From the NCBI GenBank assembly GCA_026826555.1, contig JAKSZT010054569.1, positions 3,834,258 to 3,898,257 on the forward strand: DNA of 64,000 nt, written 5' to 3'. The notes below the pieces were generated by a model. It was given only the letters and a program-made list of their open reading frames with translations. It was not told where the DNA came from and made no database searches. This stretch comes from Tolypeutes matacus. Its lineage: Eukaryota > Chordata > Mammalia > Cingulata > Chlamyphoridae. Made by a program: the position numbers and the translations under genes. The stretch's first letter is position 1. Every line of letters begins with the position of its first letter. Of the stretch, positions 35,818 to 48,059 are shown piece by piece.

Positions 35818-36405
35818 ATCTCTCCATTTATTTGGGTCTTCTATAATTTCTCTCAACAATATTTTGTAGATTTCAGGGTAGATTTCCTCTACATCATTAA
35901 TTAATTTATTCCTAAGTATTTTATGCTATTTTAAATGGTACTGTCTTTCATTATATTTTACATTTTTTCTTTGTTGGTATATAGGAATACAATGATTATT
36001 TTTAATATTAACCTCATATCCTGTGACCTTGCTAAATTCATTCTTTGTTCTGGAAGCCTTTTGTTCAATTTCACTGTATATTCGACAAACACAATTATGT
36101 TGTTTACAAACAAAGTCAGTTTTACTTCTTCCTCTCCATTATGTCTTTTAATTTTTTCTTGCCTTATTGCACTGGTTAGCAAATCTAGTACAATGTTAAA
36201 TAGAAGTGGAGAGAGCAGACATCCATGTTTTTCTCCAATGATAGGGAGAATGCCTTCAATATTTCACTATTAAGTGTGATGCTAGTTATAGGCAGAATTT
36301 CTGTAGATGGCCTTTATCAGATTGAGGAAGTTCCCTCTTACTTCTACTCATAGTTTGCTATGAACATTTTTTTTTTCCTTTTATCATGAAAAGTATTGAA
36401 TTTTT
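35818..36405 (-). repeat. LINE-1 ORF2 fragment, antisense (outer element), left part
   Basis: On the plus strand CTCCATTTATTTGGGTCTTC is an antisense ORF2 landmark. The minus-strand frame at 35958-36182 retains AIRQEKIK and EEEVKLTLFVNNI, where the catalytic FADD has become FVNN, so it is dead. It stops at 36405 in a TTGAATTTTT block and resumes at 38041, after a second L1. Confidence 0.85.
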
Positions 36406-38040
36406 ATTTCACTGAACTTTTTATTTTGAAATAATCTCAAACATACAGGAAAGTTACAAAAATAACTAAAAAATAACACAGAGAAATCCAGTATGCCCCC
36501 TATCCAGATACCCAAATTTACCAACTTTAAACATTTTGCCACACTTGTTATCTCTATCTACCTTATGACAGTTTGAAGTTTTTTTTGGAATCCCAAAAGA
36601 TAATATTCTTAAACTAATCTATTCCTGTGAGTGTGGTACCCTTTGACTGCAGCATTAGATTAGCTTAGATCACCTGATCAGATAGCTTCTGATTGAACTA
36701 CATCAATGAGGCATGACTCAGGTTGAGTTTCCATCCTCTTGTTGGTTTTATATAGAGACACAGAGAGACAGACACAGAGAAAAAGGAAGCTGCCATTTTT
36801 GATACTGCCAAGTGAGAGAGGACTTCAGGTTTGCTTAGAGCTGCAGAAAGGCAGAGAAGCCCCAAGAGACTGAGAGAGGAGGTCCAGAAAGAGACAAGCC
36901 CTGTGCCTGATTGCTCACAGCTGAGCTCTGAGAGATGGTAGATTCTGGAAGGGAGGGCAGAGACTTCAGTAGAGACTGGTGGCCATCTTGCTTCACCACG
37001 TGGCAGGGCCCCAGGATCACTAGTAGCTGACTTTGGTGAGAATGCATCTCTGCTGATATCTTGGTCTGAATATTTCGCAGGCACAGAACTGTAAGCTTTT
37101 TACCCGAAATAAAATTCTCATTATAAAAGCCAACCCATTTCTGGTACTTTGCATTGGGCAGCCCTGTGGTAAACTAAGACACTACCTATTTTCTAAACAT
37201 TTGGGAGTAGATTGCATACATCATACTCCTTGAACACTTAATTCTTCTATGTATATTTCCTGAGAACATGAATATTCCCTTAAGTAACCACTTAGAGGAC
37301 ATTTTTCAAGTTCAAATGATTTAACATTGATAAACCATCATCTATACTCCAATTTTTTCAATTGTCCCCAAATGTCCTTTGGGGCATTTTGCCATCCATT
37401 ATTAGATCCAGTCCAGGAAAATGAACTGCATTTAAATGTCATTGTCTCTGTAGTCTCTCTCTCAATTTTTAAAAAAAAATTGTCATAACATATATACTAC
37501 AGAAAATTTCCCAAGCATAGCAGTGGGATTAGTCACATTCACAATGTTTTACTACCCTTACCACCATCCATTACCAAAACTTTTCCATCACCCTAAAGAG
37601 AAATTCAGTACCTGAGTTATGTATTAATTCCCCAATTTCCTTTCCTCCCAACCCCAAATAACTTATACTGTACTTTCTGTCTCTATGAATTTTCATATTC
37701 TAGGTATTTCATATGAATGGAATCATATAATATCTGTCCTTTTGTTTCTGACTTATGTCACTTAGCATTATATCCTCACGGTTCATCTATGTTGCAGCTA
37801 ATATTCTATTGTAGGTATTGCCATAATTTGTTTATCCATTCATCTGTTCATGGACACTTGGATTGTTTCCACCTTTTGGCTATAGTGAATAATGGTACAC
37901 AAATATCTGTTCAAGCCCTTGCTTTCAATTATTTTGAGCACATACCTAGAAGTGGTATTGCAAGGTCATACGGTAGTCCTATGTTTAACTTTTTGAGGAG
38001 CCACCAAACTGTTTTCCACAGCAGTTGCACCATTTTATGG
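36406..38040 (-). repeat. 5'-truncated LINE-1, antisense, nested in another L1
   Basis: Net of the LTR it is about 1.0 kb. In the plus-strand order it holds the 3'-UTR phrase TTTTTATTTTGAAATAATCT, the region around 37190-37700, and the ORF2 C-terminal part ending in TTTCCACAGCAGTTGCACC. TATTGAATTTT (36394-36404) and TGTTGAATTTT (38042-38052) are the flanking duplicates. It is the same L1 lineage as the outer element at 18573. Confidence 0.85.
36563..37181 (+). mobile_element. Solo LTR copy E, inside the nested L1
   Basis: Begins TTATGACAGTTTGAAG (two bases off the family start) and ends TAAACTAAGACA. The duplication CTACC is perfect at 36558-36562 and 37182-37186. GAAATAAAATTC and TTATAAAAGCC lie near the end. 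The L1 3'-region sequence continues directly on both sides. Confidence 0.9.
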
Positions 38041-38165
38041 ATGTTGAATTTTGTCAAATATTTTTTCTGTTTCTATTGATATGGTCATATGGTTCTTCTC
38101 CTTTATTTTATTAATGCAGTGAATTGCATTGACTGCAATGAATTACATCAAATGTTAAACCAAAC
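38041..38165 (-). repeat. LINE-1 ORF2 fragment (outer element), right part
   Basis: TTGAATTTTGTCAAATATTT and TTATTAATGCAGTGAATTGC continue the ORF2 order interrupted at 36405. The right end is approximate. Confidence 0.8.
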
Positions 38166-38169
38166 TTAT

Positions 38170-39249
38170 ACTACAGGGGAAAACTCTATGTTACATTATT
38201 ATTTTTAAAATATAATATTACCTTTTTATTTGCTAATATTTTTGTTTAAGCTTTGTGTATCTATGTTTGTTCATGAGAGATATTCTCTATTGTTACAATG
38301 ATCTAGACAGGTTTTAATATTATAGTTATGCTGGTCTGTGCTACTGAACTACTGGGATGGGCTAAAATTTATAGCTGATTTCAGCAACATGCCAGACTGA
38401 AAATGCCAAACCCAGAGAATGGCTGCTGCTTTTTACGTATAAGACAATTAAAGAAATTATTATATATGCATCTTTTCTGTGGCATATTGATTAACAAATC
38501 ATTATTATCCCAAGATTGGATAAGGAGAAAACTAAGCTATCTTTCACTTTAACTCCATATTTTCTTGTTCTAATCATTTCCCATTCTGAGGTAGGAGGTA
38601 ATTTCAGTTAGTGTTATATGAAAAGTCTTTGTATTTATTTATCTTGTATATCTTTATGCTTCTTTGACTCTGAGAAAGAAAAAACATTCCAAGTTTACTA
38701 TTACTTTCAGTGCAGTTAAAATTCTCTGACTTTTCTTGAATAGTCAGTCACAGATTCACCAAAGTCTGAAAACAGAAGGAGCCTTGGAGATCATCAATCT
38801 TAATAGCCTCACTATTTTTAGCATCACACCCAGGGAAGGAATTGAGATCTCCTGGTTCTCATTGCAGAGCTCTCTCCTTTCCATCCCTGCCATCACTGGA
38901 ATGCTTTACTCTCCCCCTTCTTCTGGCAAACTAAGTTCAACAGAAAACACTGTGAAACCCTGAAGCTACAACACCTAAGTATCATCTACCCATTTGGTTA
39001 AAAGACTCTCCTATTAAAGGAGTTAGTGTTGTTGTTGTTTTTTTCCACATTATTGTTAATCAAAGCAAGGTCTTAATCGGCACAAGGCCCCGTTTTAATT
39101 GTTTAAGGGCTAGAAAATAAGAAGTTCTGATGGATTTAGAACTAATGAGAAAACAAATCAACTTTCCTATTTTTCCAAGTATAACAAGAGGAAAATACAT
39201 TATTTCAGCTCAGGAATGAGGGAAATAGCCTCATAATAGATGAAGAACA
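38170..39249. other. No feature recognised
   Basis: Unique-looking sequence. A 75-codon plus-strand frame at 38736-38963 has no recognisable domain. Confidence 0.4.
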
Positions 39250-39480
39250 ATGATAATCAATATTTACTCAGCAATTGACAATTAGGAAAATGCTTTTCAC
39301 TTATATATCTCATTTAATTCTTATAGAACTCAGAAAAACACAAAGATAAAAAGTATTATGCTCATTTTTATTGTGAGAAAATAGGACCAGAAAACTAAGT
39401 AACTTGCTCAAGGTTACACTGACGGCCAATGGCAAAACTGGGACTTGAACTCTTGCCTCTAATTCCAGATAACAAAATCA
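39250..39480 (-). repeat. MIR SINE, antisense
   Basis: CATTTAATTCTTATAGAACT, AGTAACTTGCTCAAGGTTAC and GGGACTTGAACTCTTGCC are in antisense MIR order. It is one of the better preserved MIR copies here. Confidence 0.8.
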
Positions 39481-40194
39481 CTCTAATCTGCCAAGGGCCT
39501 CTTGATTGACTATTCACACCATTTACACATGCATTATATCAAGAGGTAAACCAGAAAATCTTGCTAACTTAAAGAAGAGCGATTTTAAAGAAGTATATAA
39601 CTCCACAGAAGTGACCCTGAGCCAGAAGCAGACCTATCTATTCCAAGTGTAGAATTAAATATGCTGATTGGCAAGGGAAAGACAGTAAGGACATGGAAAC
39701 AACAGCTAGAATAGAAACTACAAGAGGTAATTTGCCTTTCTCAAGGACCTTAGTTCTTTGTGTCACGTATAAGCACTATGTCATTTGGCCGTCTCTTGAT
39801 TACTACCTTTTACTCATGTATTAGGAGTTAAGTTATAATTCCTGTTAACAAGAACAGGTAAAAATTATTCCAAGATGATCTGAACACTGGAGACTGAAAA
39901 ACCCTGCCTAATGTATCTGTGGCTCTGCCAACTCATTGGAAGGCATAAGAAAATTGTCAGAATATCATTTCAAATCTACAAACCATTCTATAAAAGAATG
40001 CTAACTCATTTTAAAAAAATACCAAAGAGCTTATTAATAATAACTGCTAGGCAATTTCAAAACAAATATTAATAGCATTGAAACTAATTGATTATTACTA
40101 AATTTTTAAACAGTATTTAACTTTACTGCGTTGAGTACAAAATCAGACCCACTCTGCCATTATGTAACAAGTGGGGTATTAAGCCTTCTTACTC
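39481..40194. other. No feature recognised
   Basis: AT-rich unique sequence with only chance frames. Confidence 0.4.
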
Positions 40195-40325
40195 ACTGGA
40201 TTTGGAGTCAGAAGACCTTGAGTGAAGTCCCAGCTGGGCCACTACTGGCTTATGACTTGGGAAAATTACTTAATGCCCTTTAAAAGTGTTGACTTATTTG
40301 TAAAATGGGGATAATAAAAAGAACT
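40195..40325 (+). repeat. MIR SINE, sense
   Basis: GGATTTGGAGTCAGAAGACC, GTCCCAGCTGGGCCACTACT and TTATTTGTAAAATGGGGATA follow sense MIR closely. Confidence 0.8.
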
Positions 40326-41195
40326 ATCCTTTTTTTTCTAATCAGGTTGTTTATTGTCAACTTCAAATGTACTCGTGGATTTCATCTACTATAATATCTA
40401 GAAATCTATCATTTGTGTTCTAGTGCAAAATCTGATTGTGAAGAAAAGAATGCAAATCAGGTCCTAAAAAGGTGTGGTTAAAAATCATCGAGCAATTATT
40501 CGGGATTTTGTTATGCTCACCTCAGGATCTCCAACATCTAGAACAGTACCCTGGGAGATAGATGTGGCCAAGACATACTTGTTAAATGAAAACATGCATC
40601 TGATTCACAGTGATTTTCATTTTTGTATTGGGGTGTTGGTTATTTCTCCCTAGGTTTGGCCCTCCAAACTTTATTTCTTTCAGGGCATTAGGCCTGAGGT
40701 GTGAGTTTGAACACAGCCACCATAGCATTGTGCAGCAGCAACAAGGAAGTGTACTTTCCTCCGTGAATCATGGGAACTTGGGTTTGGAAGAGTTCTTAAA
40801 AATCAAGGAATGTGGAATGGTGTTGTGACCATTTAACAGTATTTGCCCATTTTCTATTTAAAAAAGAGAAAAAGTTGAATTCATTAATTTTACAAATATC
40901 TCTTGATAACTTACTAGGCCAGACACTGTTCTAGACATTGGGGATACAATGGTGAACAAAAGAGAGAGAGTGCCTTTCCTTTTAGTGCTTAAGATTTGTT
41001 ACATCAGGGCACATATATGCACACACACACAGTGGGCATGGCCTGTTAGTCAAAGGGTTTGAACTGGCCGCAGAATTCCCACATGGTGCATATGAGAGAG
41101 ACTACATGGGTACAGAGATTACTTGTCAAGGATGACCCTGAAGATCCAAAGAGCTACTTAGGAGTGGAAACATTTAATTGTTTCATTTTAGAATA
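40326..41195. other. No gene; L2 fragments
   Basis: A sense L2 end is visible at CCAACATCTAGAACAGTACC (near 40529). An antisense one lies at 40880-40990 (CTAGGCCAGACACTGTTCTA, GACATTGGGGATACAATGG). A CA microsatellite lies at about 41020-41032. Confidence 0.5.
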
Positions 41196-41316
41196 ATGGC
41201 TCACAACCGTAGCTCTACATTGCAATCATCTGGAGAGCTTTAAAACTATAGATACCCTTTCGCAGAAATTCTGATCTAATTGGTCTGGGGTGCAGCCAAA
41301 GTTGAGAAGCACTGCC
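41196..41316 (+). repeat. MER5A-like DNA transposon remnant
   Basis: GGCTCACAACCGTAGCTC, TTGCAATCATCTGGAGAGCT, CAGAAATTCTGATCTAATTG and AAGTTGAGAAGCACTG follow the MER5A order (nonautonomous hAT-Charlie). An internal part is deleted. Confidence 0.75.
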
Positions 41317-42639
41317 TTAGAGCAGCTCAGAATTTCCTGGGAGCTATATCACCACCCAGTACTATAAAAGTCACCTTACCTGGGAAAAAAGAATAAATGG
41401 AGAAGACCCAGGGCCATCTTCATCCACAGCTGCAGCTCTAGTGCCGTTCAACTCTAAGCCCTGGGGTTAGGTAGGGGGTCCCAATAGTGAGATTTAAAGT
41501 AAGCACTGGAGTCCTAATATAAAGAACTACTGTAGTCACCATTGTACCCAAAAGGTAAATATTAGGAGAATACTAGTCCATTTAGGATCCTAAACATCCA
41601 GATGAGAACAAGCTGAAAGAAAACAAACCAATAAAAATGAGAATTTTTAAGTACTAGTGAATAATTACATGTATATAATCATTCCATTTGCTGAGAATTC
41701 TCAAACACTCTTTTATTTGTAGCATTATAGAAAAAATAAAAGAAAAAAATCACCCACACTTCTATAACTTATATGTATGCATATGCCTATGTATGCATGT
41801 ATGTATATCTATGTATGTGTATGACTGTGACATATGTATACTGCACATTCTGTTTTATAACAAGTCACTTTTTAGTTAACAAAATATTGTGACAGAGACT
41901 TTCAGATAAAGATGACAGATTAAAAATGCAGAAGACAATAATGAGGAACAAAATTATTCACTCTAAGAAAGCCCCAAAAGGCAAGAAAGAAGTATTAAGT
42001 TCTGTGGAAGTTAACGTTCAGAGTTAGGGATGAAAAGAGTATTGATTCAAAGTCTGTATAAGCTTGCAAAAATGTGAGAACCCCTCTCTCTAACCCCCAC
42101 CCCCACCCCCAATGACTACCAGCCCCAGAAGCTTCACACTCCCAGTGGAGCCCACACTTGGCCTTCAGCCATTCCTCAAATTTTCTGCTTGACTCCTCCA
42201 CAGGCATACAGGCTTCTGAGTGCCTATGCCCCGTGTGTTCATGAAGGTCCCTCCTCCTTCTAGATTTGAGAGTGGCTGTTACGTTCTGTGACCTTAGTTC
42301 TCTGATAGGTTCATGGAAATCTGTCTGCCCAGCTTTTTGCTCGTTGTAAGGATGGAACTCATTTCTGTCTTTCCAACACTCTATATCACAGAGCTAAAAC
42401 CACAAGCTGACTCCTGGAACTCCAGCAGCTAGGCCTATATGATCTTACACCCACCTCTGCCCCAGGAAAGAGACCAAAAATTCATTCTCTGGAGAAACTA
42501 AAAAATACCCAAAAGACCTACCAATACTGACATTAGAGGATATCCCAATGAAAAGACAGCTTACTCCCTGACAAATTTCTGAAACAGTCATTGTGAAGAT
42601 ATATGAACTCACGAGAAATAATTCAAGTAACTACATTAG
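41317..42639. other. No gene; TATG-type microsatellite
   Basis: An interrupted TATG/CATG run lies at about 41768-41832. A CCCCCACCCCCACCCCC tract lies at about 42095-42111. Otherwise unique-looking. Confidence 0.4.
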
Positions 42640-44599
42640 AATCAAACATGCATTTATTGTAGATTCAGAGATTTTCATGCTTGATCTTAAGAACTTTTTT
42701 GAAATTTTTATTAGTTTGAAGAGGGGAAAAGTGCATCTTAAATAAGTCCTTATATTGCTATTTTGGTCCACAGTGCAGTTTTATAGTAGTTAAATAACAG
42801 AATCACATGGTTAGAAAAATAGGTAATACTCTTTAAAGCATATTTAAACATTCTCCTTCCTTCAGACAAAGTATCTCAATCAGCCCAAAAAAGTAACTTC
42901 ATGGCATGTTAGACTTAAAAAAAAATTTTTAACCCTGAAACAGGTGTACACAAGCATTAAACAAGTATTTACAAATAAATGTGTCCATCTATTAACTAAA
43001 GACTGTAAGTTCTCCCATGATGGAAGCATTTTTATGTTGGGGTCTAAATTAACTCGGTGTGGTTAATACACAAATAATAAAATAAAACTAATTTAGTTAG
43101 TTAGAAAAAAGCCTGTTCTGCGAACTCAAAAGGATATTTGTTCTTTAAAGCCTAAATCAAGATTTTCCCTATCCTTGGGAACGTTCCAGTTGCCAATGTG
43201 TTTGTACGTTGGGTCATATACAAACAAATCTATTCTTGGATGGGAGTTTTACACAGATATATTCAAAATTCATTCTTCTATTTGCCTAAGCTCTAAATCA
43301 TGTTTTGTTTTGTTTTGTTTTTCCATACTTGGGCATATCCTGTCTATAATTTACAGATGGACAAGCTCATTTGAAATCGACTAATTAAAATACATTGATC
43401 ATAAAATATGTACTGTTATAATTTTTTGCCTTAACACATCCTAGAACTAATCTTAGTTGAAAATGTATATGTACTTATCCCTGCACAGCATAAGTCAAGA
43501 ATATAATTCAATGAAACCTTTAAAAATGTCAGATTAATTACACTTTTTCAGTGCAGATGGATTTAAGGAAACCATCTCTGAAAACAGTTCCTCATTTAAA
43601 CTAAAATAAAGACATACTCTTCTCTGATAAGTCAATGTGTAAGAGATGCCAAAAATATTAAACTGCAATATATTAAAATACTTAGATATGAGTTTTTCAA
43701 GTAAATACAAGTAGTTTGAGATGATCTTGAGGTATTATCCCAGAAATACTAAGGTTCTTTATGTATACCACAATAGGAAAGATCATAACATGACACACAA
43801 GAAATAAACTTTGCATCTTGTATGGCTAAAAATATCTCCAATTTTAGAATGATCATTAATACCTAAGTCAAGTAATATGCGAAATGTTCATTCATTTAGC
43901 AAGCACTTACTGAGTATCTACAATATCTAAGTATTCAAATATATCTGCAAAGGCAAAATCTCTTAAACTCATGTAGGTATGAAGTTGATCACATAAGCAA
44001 ATTTTACCTCTTCCTCAACACAGGTCAGCATGACATTTCTCTAAAATGACTGCTTTATGGGGTTTTGAAATTCAGTGTATAAAAGTCAGATTCATAAATC
44101 ACTTCTGAAGAATACATTAATAATGTACTATGCATTGTGCAATGATGGGCTAAAAGGTTTAATTACTTGAGTTAAACGTTAACAGACAAAATATCTATTT
44201 CAAAGATAACCACTTAAAGCTGGGACAAAAAGAAGGCTTAGATACCTAGGTATTTAAACACTGAATAAGTCCTCACAGACACAATGTTTCTGCGTGACGT
44301 TCTGTTCATCAGTCTCCCAGGGACTATGAGAGTACATGCACATGAGCCAAAAGCATCAACCATCTCAGTAAAACAAGAGGCAAGATCATCCCCCAAGAAC
44401 GGGGGCTTAATTAGGATAAGAAGCATAGAGAGAATGGAAAATACTTACTAATCATTAATAAATTGTCAAGAAATTACTGTTAAGCCACAATAAGGGTCCA
44501 ACTGAAATTAGAATCACACATTTTTAGCGGGTCAAATCAGCATGGTTCTGGGTAGACTCTTCTAAAAATGTTCTACCATCAGATTGCAAGAAAAGAAAG
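42640..44599. other. Long unique block, no repeat recognised
   Basis: About 2 kb with no interspersed repeat I can recognise. A minus-strand frame of 62 codons at 44238-44426 has a balanced composition but no recognisable domain and no convincing splice context. A conserved noncoding element is possible but cannot be judged from one sequence. Confidence 0.4.
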
Positions 44600-45334
44600 T
44601 GCATACAGCAACTATCACACATAAAGCAGGAGGGCCAGGGAGGTGGTACTGAAGCAGCAGGTCTTCCAGAGAAGGCTGGGCAAGGAATCAGGAGTGTCTA
44701 GGAGTGAAGGGATGAAGGCACAGATCCAGCTCCAAAGACACGGAGCAGTGGGAGAGGCAGCAGTGCAGGGCTATGTAAGCAGAGAAAGGGAATGCTGAGA
44801 TCTTAGGAGCAGAACAGTGAGGATGAAGTACGAAGCACAACAAATATGGAGAAGTGGGGAATTAGAGATAGAGGTGGCAAAAATTGAACAGGCTGAAGAA
44901 AAATGAATGGGTCATCATCTCACAGGCTGAAACTGAACATAAGGATGGTGGTAGGGACTGGAAAAAAGATATGTCCCAGGTACTAAGGCCACCTAGCAAG
45001 GTAGGAATGAGTCCTCGGGTTGAAAAAGTCAGCAACGATTATTTGAAGACAGTGAGGCAGGTGGAGAAATGATTATATTTTCATATTTTCTTAATGAACC
45101 TGGATAAGCGGAGAAAGGTACAGCCTCCTCAAAAGAGAAAAGAATCCATTTTCACTTAGGACATGAGGGTGAAGCTACATAAAAGAGCAGAGAAATGACT
45201 TAAGAATGACGGATTTGTCTCCTGATAAAGAACAGTATCTCTAGTCACTGTAACATTGGGTCAATCAAGCTTAAGAGTCTACTGATAAAATACTCTGAAG
45301 GCCTTTTTTGGGGGTGGGGGGGGGAGAATAGTGT
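44600..45334. other. Purine-rich unclassified sequence
   Basis: A G- and A-rich stretch (for example GGAGGGCCAGGGAGGTGG) that may be a very old repeat. It is not assigned. A G-run near 45309-45325 precedes the L1 3' end. Confidence 0.35.
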
Positions 45335-46318
45335 TTTGTTTTGTTTTTAAATATAGGGGATTCCCATATGCCCCACTCCCTCCCTCTCCCACATTTCCCC
45401 ACATTAACAACATCCTTTGTTAATGTGGTACATTTATTTTATTAATTACAATTAATTGTAATTAATGAACACACACTGAAGCATTGCTACTAATCGTGGA
45501 CTGTAGTTTACAATATAGTTTACATTCTATCCTGCCCAATTTTGTAGGTTATGGCAAAATATATAATGGCCTGTATCTGTCATTGCAATGTCATGCAGGA
45601 CAATTCCAATGTTCCGAAAATGCCCCTATATTACACCTATTCTTCCCTCTCCCTCCCCTCAGAACCTCTTGTGGCCACTGCCTTTATATCAATGATAAAA
45701 GCTCTCCCATTGCTAGAATAATAAGTGTATAATAGGATAATAGTACAGTCAATTGTTCATTCCCTAATCTTGAGGATTTGAGGATGATGATGTCCACTCT
45801 GTTTCTAATTTAGAGGGGGCTTAGATCCCATGGGGCAGATGGATGGAATTATCTTGCTTGCAGTTGCAGACACTTTCTGTTCCTTGGGATAGGCATTGTT
45901 AGTTGTCCTGGGTGAGTCCAATGAACTGGAGAGTAGGTGTTGTAATTCTGCTGAGATTCAAGGATCAATTGGCACATGGACAGACCAAAGATTTAAGTCT
46001 CTGGGACATATATTTAACAAATATAATGATAATTATAGGTTCAAATAAAAAGGGCAGAAGAGCCATGTATAAGGAAACTATAAATGAGTCTAACTCTGTT
46101 ACACTGGGGAGCATAAATTTCAAAATAAGGTCCACTGACAGGATGCAGAATTCCTGAGCTTCTCTGCCCTGCTTAGTGTCTGGGTGTCTCTAGAGCCCTC
46201 AGGAGCCCTACTATTTGAGGCACTGTTATTTTTTTTTACTGTGGCAGTTAATGAAATCCTGCTGAGACGTGCATAAGCGTAACCTCTGGAATGACCTCCT
46301 GACTCGCTCTGAAATCCC
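45335..46318 (-). repeat. LINE-1 3' region, antisense, left arm of an inverted pair
   Basis: GGGGATTCCCATATGCCCC, CATTAACAACATCCTTTGTT and CAATTCCAATGTTCCGAAAA are an L1 3' UTR in antisense. The same UTR appears in the opposite orientation at about 47470-47850 (GGGTATATGGGAATCCCC). Its junction with the sense L1 lies near 46318, within CTCTCAACATCACTACC. Confidence 0.75.
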
Positions 46319-47850
46319 TCTCAACATCACTACCTATTAGGGAAATGTAAATCAAAACTACAATGAGATATCATCTTATACCCATTAGACTGGCAGCTAT
46401 TAAAAAAACCAGAGTACTACAAGTGTTGGAGAGGATGTAGAGGAAAGGGAACACTTATCCACTGCTGGAAGGAATGTAGAATGGTGCAGCCATTGTGGAG
46501 GGCAGTCAGGAAGCTAACTATAGAACTGCCATATGATCCAGCAATCCCACTGCTGGGTATATACCCAGAGGAACTGAAAGCAGGGACACGAATAAATATA
46601 TACACACCAATGTTCATGATGGCATTATTCACTATTGCCAAAAGCTGGAAGCAACCCAAATGTCCATGTAGAGATAGATGAATGGATAAGCAAACTGTGG
46701 TATATACATACAACGAAATATTACTTAGCTATAAGAAGTAATGTATTATTAATACACGGGATACCATGGATTAATCTTGAAGACCTTATGTTGAGTGAAG
46801 GAAACCAGGCACTGAAGGACAAATATTACATGTCCTCACTGATATGAATTAAGCAAATTGAACAGACTCACAGAGCTAGTGTCTGGAAGATAGGTTTATA
46901 GGAGACAGAAAGGGAATAGAAGGTGGTGAGCCAATGCCCATATGGGCAAAATCTATGATATGGTGGAATGATGTGGTTGGGCGATGGATGAGCATGACAG
47001 CAGGCAGTGATGTGATTGGGTCTGGTAGTGCTGGTCTGTGAGGGGAAGTAGGGTGGAGGGTGTTGGGTTAGATTATTCATGGAACTGGGGAGAGGGCTGG
47101 GGGAAGGAGGAGGTAAACTCTGGGGATTTGCAGGTCTGTGGTTAAAACCACAATGTTGGGAATGTTCTTTAGGCAAATATGGCAGGGGAGGGTTACTTGT
47201 GTAGGGTGTCAGGTCTGGGGATGTATACAGAGGAGGGCGTACCTGGGGCAGGCTTCTATGTAAACATTCATCTTGTCAGAGTGTGTTATATCAGTGGGTG
47301 GAGATCCACATAATAAACAAGAAAATATTAATCTCCCATCCTGGGGAGTTCTGCTATGTTCTCAATTAGAGGGACAAGAATTTCTCAAGAACATAGTGCC
47401 TAATAAAAGAAAACAGACCAATATGTCAAGTCTTCATTATTATTGCACGTAACTATGAATCTTATTCTTCAAAAATGGAAACTTAGTGGTTACCATAAGG
47501 TTCCGAGGGGAAGGTAAGGTAAGAATAGAACAGATGGAACATAGGGCATTTTTAGGGCATTAGAATTGTTCTGCAAGATCTTGCAGTAATGGATATAGGC
47601 CATTTTAAATTTCATCAAAACCTATAAAAGTGTATGGCCCAAAATGTAGACCATAATGTAAACCATTGAACATGGTTAGTAGTAATGCTTCAAATTTGTA
47701 CATCGATTGTAACAAATGTACCATCCGCATGTAAAATGTCATTAATAGGGGAGGGGGGGAAGGGGGAGCATATTGGGTATATGGGAATCCCCTATATTCT
47801 CTATGTGACTTTTCTGTAACCTAAAGCTTCTTTGAAGATAAAATGAAAAA
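46319..47850 (+). repeat. LINE-1 ORF2 3' end and 3' UTR, sense
   Basis: ATTAGGGAAATGTAAATCAA and GTTGGAGAGGATGTAGAGG open it, then the C-terminal ORF2 with ELPYDPAIPLLGIYPEELK (46481-46681) and KSWKQPKCPC. A 3' UTR of roughly 1 kb ends in TCTGTAACCTAAAGCTTCTT and an A-rich tail. Reading frames are broken by stops. It is the best preserved L1 end in the window on the plus strand. Confidence 0.9.
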
Positions 47851-48059
47851 AATAAGACACTGGGGAATATACAGAAGAAAATGTCACTGTACATACAAGA
47901 CAACAGATCTTACAGTGAGGAAAGACATAATGCCTAAAAATTTTTATTTCAATTTTTAAAAATTTTTTTTGTATTTTATTTGTTATTTTTGAAACTATTA
48001 TTATTTCATTTTCTTATTAATTTTATCTGGCAATTTTGTAGGCTTCGTTTTTGGAGAGG
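47851..48059. other. AT-rich spacer
   Basis: T-rich sequence between two L1 3'-UTR pieces. No other feature. Confidence 0.4.

Noticed and set aside
36698..37084. 128-codon minus-strand frame
   Set aside because: It lies entirely in solo LTR copy E and has no viral protein similarity that I recognise.
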